Made by a program: the position numbers and the translations under genes. The notes under the pieces were generated by a model. It was not told the origin of the DNA and made no database searches. It saw only the letters and a list, made by a program, of their open reading frames with translations. DNA of 64,000 nucleotides from Alphaproteobacteria bacterium LSUCC0719 (GTDB lineage Bacteria > Pseudomonadota > Alphaproteobacteria > Puniceispirillales > Puniceispirillaceae). Positions within the stretch are counted from its first letter, which is position 1; every line of letters begins with the position of its first letter. Shown in pieces: positions 50,926 to 60,176 of this stretch. The stretch covers positions 62,001-126,000 of the forward strand of contig JBFPJN010000002.1 of the NCBI GenBank assembly GCA_040839025.1, given 5' to 3'.

Positions 50926-51906
50926 ATGCATCTGATTGACTGTCTGCAATATTGCAACTGGTCCGAAAAGATCTTCCGGCAGATGCGCGAGGGCGGTGTT
51001 GACGCCGTTCATGTCACCATCGCCTATCACGAGATGTTTCGCGAGACGGTGGCGAACATCGAGCGGTGGAACCGCTGGTTCGAACAATTTCCCGAGCTGA
51101 TTTTCCAGGGTCGCACCGGTGACGATGTCCGGCGCGCCCGCACCGAGGGACGAACCGCCATTTTCTTTGGATTCCAGAATCCCTCGCCGATCGAGGATGA
51201 TATCGGGCTGGTGGAAATCTGCCATACGCTTGGTGCCCGTTTCATGCAGCTGACCTATAACAACCAGTCACTACTGGCGACAGGGTGCTATGAGGCCGAG
51301 GATACGGGCCTGACCCGTATGGGCCGTGCGGTTGTCGCCGAAATGAACCGGGTCGGGCTGGTTGTCGACATGAGCCATTCCGCCGAACGCTCGACACTCG
51401 ATGCCATTGAATTTTCCAGCCGGCCGATTGCCATTACGCACGCCAACCCCACCTTCTGGCATCCAGCGCGGCGCAACAAGTCGGACGATGTTCTGCGCAG
51501 CCTTGGCCAGAGTGGCGGCATGCTTGGCTTCTCGCTTTACCCGCATCACCTGAAGGGTGGCACCGGCTGCACGCTTGCCGATTTCTGCGAGATGGTGGCG
51601 AAGACAGCGGACCTGATGGGCCCCGATCACATTGGCATCGGCACTGATCTATGTCAGGACCAGCCCGACAGCATCGTCGAATGGATGCGTGTCGGCAGAT
51701 GGACAAAGGATATTGACTATGGCGAGGGCAGCGCCAGCAATGCCGGTTTTCCACCGATGCCGGACTGGTTTCAGGACAACAGGCACTTCGTCGCACTTGC
51801 AGACGGTCTGCGCCTGCAGGGCTTTTCAGAGACCGAGATCGCGGGCATCATGGGTGAGAACTGGTTGAATTTTTTCGACCTCAGCTTTGGACCGAACCAT
51901 GCCTGA
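50926..51906 (+). CDS. Peptidase M19 (renal dipeptidase) homologue with altered metal site
   Basis: A 326-aa TIM-barrel protein of the membrane-dipeptidase family. Later metal motifs persist: VDMSHSAERS, ITHANP and HIGIGTDLC. The N-terminal DGHND metal motif is instead DCLQY (IDCLQYCNW), so the first His and Asp ligands are lost. Such divergent M19 proteins are found beside dimethylglycine and betaine demethylation genes in other proteobacteria, where they are unlikely to be peptidases. It overlaps the next gene by 8 bp, in an apparent operon with the aldehyde dehydrogenase. Confidence 0.87.
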   Translation: MHLIDCLQYCNWSEKIFRQMREGGVDAVHVTIAYHEMFRETVANIERWNRWFEQFPELIFQGRTGDDVRRARTEGRTAIFFGFQNPSPIEDDIGLVEICHTLGARFMQLTYNNQSLLATGCYEAEDTGLTRMGRAVVAEMNRVGLVVDMSHSAERSTLDAIEFSSRPIAITHANPTFWHPARRNKSDDVLRSLGQSGGMLGFSLYPHHLKGGTGCTLADFCEMVAKTADLMGPDHIGIGTDLCQDQPDSIVEWMRVGRWTKDIDYGEGSASNAGFPPMPDWFQDNRHFVALADGLRLQGFSETEIAGIMGENWLNFFDLSFGPNHA

Positions 51907-53623
51907 CAGCCGCGAACCACAACATGCCGGTGACATCCGGCAGGCCCCGCTGCGAACGCCGCAGACGGTGATGCGACTGGCGCGCATGGGTGCCTTCCAT
52001 CAGAGCCGGCTGAGTTTCATGCGAGTCCTGCTGCGTCGGTTGAAGACCGAAGGATGGGTTGTTGACCGTCCGGTGTTCGATATCGACGATCGCGGGGTTG
52101 GTGTCGCCACCTACCGGGCGCGCGGCCCCCAGGCCACCTATACTCTTGTTGCCTTTGCCCATCAGCTTGCTGACGACCAGCGGTCGGACAGGGTCATTGC
52201 CGAGGCATGGGATGCCACCTTTACCCTGTGTGATGGCGAGGTCGACGCCGCACAGATCAGCCGGCTTGCCGGCAATGTTCCAAAACAGGAAGCTGGCCGC
52301 ATTGCCGAGAGTGAACTGGTGCTGTCGCGTGCCAACAAGTCGGTGCGGCTGTTCAGCCATGTTGTTGAGTCACTTGCCGCCGGGCACCAGCCCGACCCGG
52401 AGATGATTGAATCGGTCGGCTATCTGTATCGAACCACAGCCGTTTACGGTGCCGGCAAATTCGGCGCTGCAGACAGGACGCAATGGAGTTCCCGGCCCGA
52501 ATTCACCGGGTCTTTCCAGCCGGAAATGCTGGCGGTATGGCTGATCAGGGCCTTTTCCATCGATATTGTGGAACATGCCGCACAGACGAAATCCCCGACA
52601 ACCGCGGTGGCTCTCGACCCGGATGTGAGGCGGCGGTTTGGCATCGGCAATTCCACCGGGCTTGGTATGGCGCCGTTCCTGATCAACCATCCACGGCTGA
52701 TCAACAGCTGGATCGCGGCCCGCGAGACCGCCCTTGCCAGAGTGCGCGCACTGCCGGCTGCCACGCTGGAACAGATCGACCGGTTCCGGCACTTGAGCCG
52801 GCGCGCCGCGCGCAATGCCCACCAATGGCACGTTGCCGATGAACGCCAGGCGTCGCGTATCGACAGGCTGTGTCGCGATTTCGACTGGATCATCGAAAGA
52901 GCCGATACAATGACCCCGGATGACGACATGCCGTGGGATGGGATCTACCGCGCCGCTGAACAGGCGCTGTCACTCGAAGGCCAGGAAGCCCTTGTCTCGC
53001 TGATGTTCGAGCCATATGCCGATCTTGTCGACGGCCTTGCCGACTGCATGCATGCCGACGAGGACGTCGCCCACCGGATTGACGGCACAATGCGCGCCGC
53101 TGACGTGATGATGATGCTTGAGGCACAGTATGACTGGACCGACAGCATCGATTATGACAATCCGGAGTCACAGGCCAGAGTCTGGTATGTGTCCGAGGAA
53201 AAGCTGGAACCGCGGCTTGGTGAACGCCACGAGGAACCGCTGGAGCCCTATGAGCAACCCCTGTGCCCGGGACGCGATGCGGTGCGTATGTGCCATGATC
53301 TTGCCAGCTTCGATCCGGACAGCACTCTTGGTGCCTTCCTTCTGAAACATCCGGAACACCGGCACATGGCGCGACGCCTGCAGATTGTCAGCAAGCTGGC
53401 ATTCGGTGAAATTCGAGACAACACCATCGGTGCCGCGATGATCCCGATTGATCTGCTGCGCTGCAAGCTGTCATTTTTCGGCGCGACGAAGTTTGACCCC
53501 CGGTCCGACAGGTGGCTTCGAATCACCATGTATCAGGGTGCGCCTTTCCCGGACGAGCTTGCGATGCTTGATCCCGACGACCTGGTCTATCCGCCTCTGC
53601 AAGAGGCCTGCCCCGGCAGATGA
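51899..53623 (+). CDS. Conserved-looking protein of unknown function (574 aa)
   Basis: I do not recognise this family. It starts at ATG 51899 inside the end of the M19 gene and ends in an ATGA overlap with the DUF3726 gene, so all three are tightly coupled. No signal peptide or membrane helix is visible, so it should be cytosolic. Notable segments are LRRLKTEGWVVDRPVFDIDDRGVGVATYRARG, FAHQLADDQRSDRVIAEAWDATFTL near residue 80, SNRPEFTGSF-like SSRPEFTGSFQPEML near 193 and GIGNSTGLGMAPFLINHP near 245. Asp, His and Arg are frequent. Position suggests a betaine- or amine-breakdown role. Confidence 0.85.
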   Translation: MPDSREPQHAGDIRQAPLRTPQTVMRLARMGAFHQSRLSFMRVLLRRLKTEGWVVDRPVFDIDDRGVGVATYRARGPQATYTLVAFAHQLADDQRSDRVIAEAWDATFTLCDGEVDAAQISRLAGNVPKQEAGRIAESELVLSRANKSVRLFSHVVESLAAGHQPDPEMIESVGYLYRTTAVYGAGKFGAADRTQWSSRPEFTGSFQPEMLAVWLIRAFSIDIVEHAAQTKSPTTAVALDPDVRRRFGIGNSTGLGMAPFLINHPRLINSWIAARETALARVRALPAATLEQIDRFRHLSRRAARNAHQWHVADERQASRIDRLCRDFDWIIERADTMTPDDDMPWDGIYRAAEQALSLEGQEALVSLMFEPYADLVDGLADCMHADEDVAHRIDGTMRAADVMMMLEAQYDWTDSIDYDNPESQARVWYVSEEKLEPRLGERHEEPLEPYEQPLCPGRDAVRMCHDLASFDPDSTLGAFLLKHPEHRHMARRLQIVSKLAFGEIRDNTIGAAMIPIDLLRCKLSFFGATKFDPRSDRWLRITMYQGAPFPDELAMLDPDDLVYPPLQEACPGR

Positions 53624-54219
53624 GCTGGTCGCTTGGCGAAATGGCGGCATTGGCCCTGAAAGCAACACGCGGGGCCGGGCTGCCATGGGGGCTGGCCGAA
53701 GAGGCCGCCGGCGCGGTCTTCTGGCTTCATCAACGCAACCTTCCCGGTATCTCTGCCCTGTGTGGATATCTTGCCAGCCGCGACCAGCCACAACGCACCG
53801 GTACAGCGCTCTGCCCGCTTGTGACCGGCGCGGCGTTGAGTGACGGGTCCCACCCCTGCCCATCACAGATGGATGACACTATTGACCTTGGCGTGGTGGC
53901 GGCACCGTTACTGCTGCTTCCCTTTGTGGCAACGATCTCTCCGGGCACCATCTGGCTTGAAGCTGGCGCGGCCAGCACGGCCACATCCAGCCCACCGGAC
54001 CACTGGCACAGTGACTGGTTGCGTGGCAGCGCCGCCTGTCAGCTGCGGTGTGCTGCAGGGCCCCAGATCGATCCCGGCCATGCCGGCCAGACCCGCCTTG
54101 CGGATCATTTTGCCTGCTGTGTTGACCGTCTGACAGGGTATGCGCACCGCACCTATGCGCCGGCAACAAGCCAGTCACGTCTTGCCGGGGCCGGAGCCGG
54201 GCTCACCGATAATGACTGA
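53620..54219 (+). CDS. DUF3726 family protein
   Basis: A 199-aa protein whose opening, SWSLGEMAALALKATRGAGLPWGLAEEA, is the mark of DUF3726. No function is known to me for this family. It overlaps the unknown 574-aa gene by 4 bp, so the two products are probably made together and may form a complex. The stop codon lies inside a 13-bp tandem duplication. Confidence 0.8.
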   Translation: MSWSLGEMAALALKATRGAGLPWGLAEEAAGAVFWLHQRNLPGISALCGYLASRDQPQRTGTALCPLVTGAALSDGSHPCPSQMDDTIDLGVVAAPLLLLPFVATISPGTIWLEAGAASTATSSPPDHWHSDWLRGSAACQLRCAAGPQIDPGHAGQTRLADHFACCVDRLTGYAHRTYAPATSQSRLAGAGAGLTDND

Positions 54220-54235
54220 CAGTAATGACTGACAG
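54210..54235 (+). repeat. 13-bp tandem duplication over a stop codon
   Basis: TAATGACTGACAG occurs twice in direct succession (54210-54222, 54223-54235). The DUF3726 TGA stop at 54217-54219 is within the first copy. Confidence 0.85.
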
Positions 54236-54260
54236 GCGAAACAGGTCCGGGCTGTAGCGG

Positions 54261-55616
54261 TTAGATTTCCGCCCCGGCCCGCCATTCACGCCACCGCAGC
54301 ACAATCGTCGCGCCAAGCTTGGCAATTGGCACAGGAGGCAGTTTCGTCGGCGCGTCATAGGACAGCAGATCCCTTACAATTGGCGAGTTGGCGCGCGTTG
54401 CCAGCTCAACAGCACCAATGCCGGCCAAGGTTCCCTTCGCCGTGCCAAGCCCGTTCTGGCAGCAGGCTGAAAACATGCCCGGTTCCACCTCGCCAAAGGC
54501 GGGAACGGAATTGCGCGACAGACACAGACGCCCACCCCAGCTGAATTCGAGATCGACATCGGCAAGCATCGGGAACCGACGCCGGAACGCATGGTCGTGA
54601 TCATGTCTGAATCTGCCGACACGCGCCGCATCCACCTGCATTGACGGATCATATGTCCAGCGATTGCGGATGATGATCCGGGTGCCGCCAATGCCGGTAT
54701 GGCGACGCACTGTCGATCCCATCGGGTCGGCCGGCGTGACTCCCCAGGCCGGCAGACCGCCAAGGCGTGCCTGTTGCTCGCCGCTCAGTGCCGCTGTCAT
54801 CGACGCATAGGTGAAGACATGCATCAACCGCTGCTGGAAAAATCCGAAGCTCTCGGCATGACCATTGACCGCCATGATCACCCTGCCGGCGGTTATGGTT
54901 GCCTTTGGCGTTGTGATCTTCCAGCTTTCGCCCTGACGTTCAAAGGCGATAGCCGGACTTGCCTCGAAGAGTGCAATGGGGGTGGATTCGCGACCGGTCA
55001 GACCTGCGGCCATTTCGCGGACATAGAGCGCCGGCTGCAGCATCACCGCGCCGGGAAGAAACAGGCCTGATCGGTAGATATCGGTGCCTGTCATCTCGGC
55101 CATCTCGGCAGCTGACAATTTGGTATGTTCCTCTTCCAGCGCCGCAAGCTGGGCGGCATAGGCCGTATTATACGCCTCGCCCCGCCGGTTCACCGCACCA
55201 TTCATCCTGCCGATCCGGCTGACCGCCTCGGACGGCATTTCATATTCGACAGCGCAACTCCTGGCAAAGTCCTGAGCGTGTCGATTCAGGCTGATCTGCA
55301 GCCTGTCACTATCGGCACTGCCGGCATATCCGTCACCTGACAATTCATGCGGCAGATCAATCATGAAACCCGAATTGCGGCCGGCCGGACCCTCGCCTAT
55401 GCGCGCCGCCTCAATCAACGCAATCCGGTCACCGCCGCGAAGCTCGCAAAGGCGCTTGGCAGCCGACAGGCCGGCAAAGCCGCCGCCAATCACCAGCCAG
55501 TCGACATTGATCTCGCCCTCGGCTTCGGGATAGCGGGGCGCCGGACCCAGAATGGCGTTCCAGCCAGTGACCCCGGTGTCGCGCGGCAACTGCGTAATCT
55601 GTCGGTTTACGGTCAA
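54261..55616 (-). CDS. DAO-family FAD-dependent oxidoreductase
   Basis: About 451 aa. The Rossmann motif VDWLVIGGGFAGLSAAKRL is near residue 40, with GPAGRNSGFMIDLPHEL after it, and LEFSWGGRLCLSRNSVPAFGEV in the C-terminal half, as in glycine/sarcosine oxidase-type enzymes. I set TTG 55616 as start because GGGAG lies 8 bp before it; GTG 55649 is the upstream alternative. It would oxidise a secondary or tertiary amine such as an N-methylated amino acid. It diverges from the mttB homologue across 77 bp and faces the DUF3726 gene. Confidence 0.88.
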   Translation of the reverse strand: MTVNRQITQLPRDTGVTGWNAILGPAPRYPEAEGEINVDWLVIGGGFAGLSAAKRLCELRGGDRIALIEAARIGEGPAGRNSGFMIDLPHELSGDGYAGSADSDRLQISLNRHAQDFARSCAVEYEMPSEAVSRIGRMNGAVNRRGEAYNTAYAAQLAALEEEHTKLSAAEMAEMTGTDIYRSGLFLPGAVMLQPALYVREMAAGLTGRESTPIALFEASPAIAFERQGESWKITTPKATITAGRVIMAVNGHAESFGFFQQRLMHVFTYASMTAALSGEQQARLGGLPAWGVTPADPMGSTVRRHTGIGGTRIIIRNRWTYDPSMQVDAARVGRFRHDHDHAFRRRFPMLADVDLEFSWGGRLCLSRNSVPAFGEVEPGMFSACCQNGLGTAKGTLAGIGAVELATRANSPIVRDLLSYDAPTKLPPVPIAKLGATIVLRWREWRAGAEI

Positions 55617-55693
55617 TTCTGGTCTCCCACCCACTTGTGTGCTGGTCACAACCTCTGTTCTAGTGGTCAGTGACCTGCACAGGAAGCGAATTC

Positions 55694-57250
55694 ATGACCG
55701 ACGCAGCCCCCCAGGACCAGCGCCGCCGTGGCGGCAGACGCGAAAGACGGAGCCTTCGCACACGCCCGGACCATGCGATGCTGCCACAATTGACCGGCAG
55801 ACTGCCGCTGACTGAACCCATGGATGCCGAGCAGATCGAGCGTATTGACCGAGCGTCGCTTGATATTCTGGAAGATGTCGGGGTGGTGTTCCGGGATGAT
55901 ATCGCGCTTGAGGATTGGCGTCGTGCCGGTGCCGATATACGCGGCGAGCGGGTACATCTCGACCGGGCGCTGGTGAAATCGCTGATCAGTACCATCCCGT
56001 CGACAATCACCCTGCATGCCCGCAACCCCGAAAAAAGCGTCACACTTGGGGGACGGCAGTCGATTTTCGTGCCGATGACCGGCGCGCCCTATCTTCGTGA
56101 TCTTGAGGATGTCAGACGGGCACCGACACTTGATGATCTGGCGACCTTTCACAAATTGTCACATATGCTGCCGGCCATGCATTCCTCGGCACACCATATC
56201 GTCGAGCCGATGGACCATCCGATTTCGCACCGTCATCTGCGGATCACCCATTCGTCGATCCTGCATTCGGACAAGACCTTCATGGGCATGACGACATCCG
56301 GTCGAAATGCCGAGGATGTTCTGGAGATGGCGGCGATCCTGTTTGGCGAGGCGTTTCTGGAAACACACCCCGTTGTGGTGGGCAACTGCAACGGCAATTC
56401 CCCTCTGGTGTGGGATGAAACCATGCTGTCGGCAATGCGTGCCTTCAACCGGCGCAACCAGCCGGTTCTATGCTCGCCCTTTGTTCTTGGCGGTGCCAAT
56501 ACACCCGCCTCGACGGTGCCGACAGTGGCGCAGTTGAATGCCGAGGCGCTGTCGGCGCTTGCCTATACGCAGCTGACACGCCCGGGATGCCCGGCAATCT
56601 ATGGCCATTATCTGTCGACCGTATCGATGCAGTCCGGTGCCCCGATGGCCGGAACGCCCGAAATCAGCCTGATGAATTTCATGATCGGCCAGATGGCGCG
56701 CCATTACGGCATTCCGTGGAGAACCTCAAACACGCTTGGCGGTGCCAAGACGCTGGACGCACAGTCCGGCTATGAATCGGCCACGACCTTGATGGCGGTG
56801 CTGCTGTCGGGCGCGAATTACATCTGGCATTCGGCTGGCTGGAACGAGGCCGGCATGCATTGCTCGATCGCCAAATTCATTGTCGATGCCGAACAATGCG
56901 CAATGGGATACCGGATGGCCGAAGGGCTGAACTGGGATGATTTCGACGAGGCGCTGGCAGCGATCCGCGACATCGGGCCTGGCGGACATTATCTTGGCCA
57001 TCCACACACCCAGGAACGGTTCCAGCAGGCCTTTTTCATGCCAAGGATGTTTGACAACAACTCCTATGAACAATGGGTTGCCGAAGGATCACTGGATGTG
57101 ACGGCACGTGCCCTGCAGACGGCAAAATCGCTGCTGCAATCCTATGAGGCACCGCCGCTGGATCCGGGTATCGCCGAGGCGCTTGCCGACTATGTTGCCC
57201 GCCGCGAGACCGAAATACCGGTCATGGACGCGCTGAATCAGGACTTCTGA
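55694..57250 (+). CDS. MttB-superfamily (trimethylamine methyltransferase-like) protein, no pyrrolysine
   Basis: A 518-aa TIM-barrel methyltransferase homologue. Family blocks are VGVVFRDDIALEDWRRAGA, SVTLGGRQSIFVPMTGAPYLRDLEDVRRAP and GGAKTLDAQSGYESATTLMAVLLSGANYIWHSAGW. The reading frame has no internal amber codon, so it is of the non-pyrrolysine group, whose studied members demethylate glycine betaine, proline betaine or carnitine with a corrinoid protein. No corrinoid protein gene is nearby. AGGAAG precedes ATG 55694. A preceding proXWV importer makes a betaine substrate likely. Confidence 0.88.
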   Translation: MTDAAPQDQRRRGGRRERRSLRTRPDHAMLPQLTGRLPLTEPMDAEQIERIDRASLDILEDVGVVFRDDIALEDWRRAGADIRGERVHLDRALVKSLISTIPSTITLHARNPEKSVTLGGRQSIFVPMTGAPYLRDLEDVRRAPTLDDLATFHKLSHMLPAMHSSAHHIVEPMDHPISHRHLRITHSSILHSDKTFMGMTTSGRNAEDVLEMAAILFGEAFLETHPVVVGNCNGNSPLVWDETMLSAMRAFNRRNQPVLCSPFVLGGANTPASTVPTVAQLNAEALSALAYTQLTRPGCPAIYGHYLSTVSMQSGAPMAGTPEISLMNFMIGQMARHYGIPWRTSNTLGGAKTLDAQSGYESATTLMAVLLSGANYIWHSAGWNEAGMHCSIAKFIVDAEQCAMGYRMAEGLNWDDFDEALAAIRDIGPGGHYLGHPHTQERFQQAFFMPRMFDNNSYEQWVAEGSLDVTARALQTAKSLLQSYEAPPLDPGIAEALADYVARRETEIPVMDALNQDF

Positions 57251-57356
57251 CACCGACAATCACCCTGGCGTGGCTCCCTGCGGGCTTTTCATGGTTTCGC
57301 ATGGCGGGAATTTGCTGTTTCATACCATTCAGGGGTTGATAACAGGAAACAGCGCG

Positions 57357-58889
57357 ATGATCCGTACAGGCAAGGAGTACCGGGACAGTATCCGCGGCAC
57401 GCGGGATGTTTACATGAATGGAGAGCGGGTGAAGGACGTCACCACGCATCCCATGTTCAAGCCGATCGTCGATATCCGCGCCCGGATCTATGACATGCAG
57501 CATGATCAGGCGACGCGCGAGGTGATGACGGTGCGTGACGGCGATGAGGTGAATGCCGTCGGCAATGCCCTTCCCTTCAGCCAGGAAGACTGGTGGGCAA
57601 AGCGCCGCGCCAGCGATCTGGTGATGGAGGAAATTGGCGGTGTCGTCACCCGTGTCGGTGACGAGACGGTAGGCGAGATGTGGTCGCTCTATGACGGCCA
57701 GGATGTGCTGAACGAGGTGGATCCGCAATTCTCGCAGAACATCAAGACCCATATCCACAAGGTGCTTCGCGAGGACCCGTTCCATGTGTCGGCCAATACC
57801 GACCCAAAAGGCGACCGGTCGAAACCGCCACAGGATCAGGACCCGGACATGCTTCTTCACGTTGTGAAGGAGACCGATGAAGGCATCGTCGTCCGCGGCG
57901 CCAAGTTCGAGACCGCCGCCGCCTATGCCAACCAGGCCTTTACCAAGCCAACCATTGCCAATTGGGGTAATGCTACCCTGTCCGACTATGCTGTCGGTTT
58001 CATCTGTGATCTGAACTCGCCGAACCTGAAATTCATCTGCCGGGGGGGCTTTGCCGGGGCCAGTGGCGGATGCCCGCGGGCCGACCAGCAGGATTATCCG
58101 CTGGCGAACAAGTTCGATGAAGTCGACACGATGGTGATCTTCGACAATGTGCTGATCCCCTGGGAAAATGTGCTGTTCTACCGCCATACGCGTGCGGCCG
58201 CCTTTATCCGCGCGACGCTGCATCGCTATTCCGCCTTTGCCTTTGTGCAGCGTACGCTGAAGCTTGCCGACATGATGATCGGCGCGGCGCTGTTCAATGT
58301 GCGCCAGACCGGATTGGAAAATCAGCCGGCCGTTCAGGAAAAACTGTCCCGGCTTGCCATCTGGCGCGAGAATATCAATGCCCACCTGACCGCGGCCATT
58401 ACCCTTGCCGAGCCGTCGCCGGCCGGACTGATGATGCCGAACCAGTCACTGCTGTTCACCGGCAGATGCGCAGCGCTGAACCAGCTGAACGAGATGATGC
58501 ATGTCGCGCGGGAACTGTGCGGTGGGCAGATCTGCGTCACCCCCAACATGGCAAGCTTTAGCGCGCCCGACACCAAACCGTGGATGGAGAAATACTATAC
58601 CATCAACGATGAATGGCAGGCCGAGGACAGGCGCAAGCTGCTGGCCTATGCCCGGGACCTGCTGAATTCGGACTATGCCGGTCACAGGCTGACATTCCAG
58701 CTGTTCGCGCAGTCGGCACCCTTTGCCCAGATGGGTGCCGTGTACCGGAATTTCGACTGGGAGGCGACGCTGGATTTCGTTCAGAAATCAGCCGACCTGT
58801 CCGACCGGGTCCGCACGCCACGGGACCGCCCGGCTGGCGACCCGTCGGTTCAGCAATGGTTCGACCAGACCCGCAAGGCCGCCGAGTGA
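57357..58889 (+). CDS. 4-hydroxyphenylacetate 3-monooxygenase (HpaB) family oxygenase
   Basis: A 510-aa FADH2-dependent hydroxylase family protein. It starts MIRTGKEYRDSIRGTRDVYMNGERV at 57357, the typical HpaB opening, with AGGAAA upstream. Further blocks are EVDTMVIFDNVLIPWENVLFYRH and RELCGGQICVTPNMASF. Substrates in this family include 4-hydroxyphenylacetate, chlorophenols and pyrrole-2-carboxylate. No flavin reductase (HpaC) is adjacent, so a reductase must be supplied from elsewhere. Its stop overlaps the start of the membrane-protein gene by 4 bp (GTGA). Confidence 0.9.
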   Translation: MIRTGKEYRDSIRGTRDVYMNGERVKDVTTHPMFKPIVDIRARIYDMQHDQATREVMTVRDGDEVNAVGNALPFSQEDWWAKRRASDLVMEEIGGVVTRVGDETVGEMWSLYDGQDVLNEVDPQFSQNIKTHIHKVLREDPFHVSANTDPKGDRSKPPQDQDPDMLLHVVKETDEGIVVRGAKFETAAAYANQAFTKPTIANWGNATLSDYAVGFICDLNSPNLKFICRGGFAGASGGCPRADQQDYPLANKFDEVDTMVIFDNVLIPWENVLFYRHTRAAAFIRATLHRYSAFAFVQRTLKLADMMIGAALFNVRQTGLENQPAVQEKLSRLAIWRENINAHLTAAITLAEPSPAGLMMPNQSLLFTGRCAALNQLNEMMHVARELCGGQICVTPNMASFSAPDTKPWMEKYYTINDEWQAEDRRKLLAYARDLLNSDYAGHRLTFQLFAQSAPFAQMGAVYRNFDWEATLDFVQKSADLSDRVRTPRDRPAGDPSVQQWFDQTRKAAE

Positions 58890-60067
58890 CCACCCGCCGG
58901 AATCCCGCCCGCCACAATGGACGGTTCCACACCGCCATGCCCACCTGGCTGCTGGCCGATATAAGGCGTCTTGCTGTCACATTTGCCGTGGCGCTGGCAT
59001 GTGGCTGGGGATTCCTCCAGATCGGCATCCCGGCACCCTATCTGATGGGGAGTCTGTTTGGCGTCTGGATCAGTGGTGGATTGGTCACCGGCCTTCAACC
59101 ATATCTTGGTGTTGCCCGCTGGTTTCACAAACCGGTGGTGCTTGGACTTGGTGTCCTGATCGGCGCCACCTTCAACCAGTCGGTTCTGGAGCAGGCTGAA
59201 AAATGGTCGCTGACACTGATGACCATGATCGTGACAACCTTCGTGGTGACGGTCATCGGCTATCAGTTCCTGCGTCGGATTCGAGGCTATGAACCCCGTC
59301 TTGCCATTCTGTGCAGTGTACCGGGCGGCCAGGCCGAGGCCATCGCGATGGCCCGTGACATGGTCGATCGCGATTATGTTGTCGCGCTGTTCCATCTGGT
59401 GAGGGTTGTCGTCGTATTTGTATCGACACCATTGCTGTTGCGGTTGATTGAAGGACAGGAAGCCGTTGACCAGTCGAATGTTGCGCTGCTGACGATGCCG
59501 AGCATTCTGGACCTGCCGGCTGCTGACATCGCCATCTTCATCCTGCTTGGCGTTGTCGGCATGATGGTCGCCTCCCGGCTGCGCATTCCGATGCCGCATC
59601 TCATCGGACCGGTCGGCCTGTCGACGCTGTTCCACCTGATGGGATGGGCCGACCTGCCGCGGGTAACCGAATTCGTCATTCTGGCACAGCTGGCCATAGG
59701 CGGCGCGGTTGGCGCGCGGCTGGCAAAGGTGCCCTTTGGCGAATTGCTGGGCTATCTCAAGGATGCCTGCGCCAGCTCGGCGGTAATTCTGGGTGCCTAT
59801 CTGCTGGCAACAGTGATGATCGCCAAGGCAAGCGGAATCAGCTTTCTGGCTGCCTGGCTGGCGTTTGTTCCGGGCGGGCTGTACGAGGTCACGCTGCTGG
59901 CACTTGTGTTCGGCTTTGACGTTGCCTTTGTCGCTTTCCATCACACGGTCCGGGTGATGCTGATTTTTCTGACACTGCCGGCACTGGCAGTGCGGCTTGG
60001 CGGCGACATCGAGAGGCCTGAGGGCCGGAACAGGGAGGAGACTAGCCGGACACCACCCCGGGATTGA
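58886..60067 (+). CDS. AbrB-family (ammonia monooxygenase-like) membrane protein
   Basis: A membrane protein of about 393 aa with some ten helices and an internal duplication, as in the AbrB family (PF05145), which is sometimes misnamed ammonia monooxygenase. Blocks are GIPAPYLMGSLFGVWISGG, repeated as RIPMPHLIGPVGLSTLFHLMG, and CSVPGGQAEAIAMARD. The start is either GTG 58886, overlapping the HpaB stop with AAGG upstream, or ATG 58937. No transport substrate is known to me. It likely acts with the HpaB-type enzyme. Confidence 0.85.
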   Translation: MTTRRNPARHNGRFHTAMPTWLLADIRRLAVTFAVALACGWGFLQIGIPAPYLMGSLFGVWISGGLVTGLQPYLGVARWFHKPVVLGLGVLIGATFNQSVLEQAEKWSLTLMTMIVTTFVVTVIGYQFLRRIRGYEPRLAILCSVPGGQAEAIAMARDMVDRDYVVALFHLVRVVVVFVSTPLLLRLIEGQEAVDQSNVALLTMPSILDLPAADIAIFILLGVVGMMVASRLRIPMPHLIGPVGLSTLFHLMGWADLPRVTEFVILAQLAIGGAVGARLAKVPFGELLGYLKDACASSAVILGAYLLATVMIAKASGISFLAAWLAFVPGGLYEVTLLALVFGFDVAFVAFHHTVRVMLIFLTLPALAVRLGGDIERPEGRNREETSRTPPRD

Positions 60068-60176
60068 TCATGTTGATCGGCGCACCGATGCCCGAAGAAG
60101 CAGTCTGACAGGCGACAGGATCCGCTGGACGCGGTGACCTGATCTGCCCTACCGTGAATCTGACAAGGAGATACTC

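Noticed and set aside
55694-57250. Pyrrolysine (in-frame UAG) in the MttB homologue
   Set aside because: The frame runs through without an internal stop; it belongs to the non-pyrrolysine branch.
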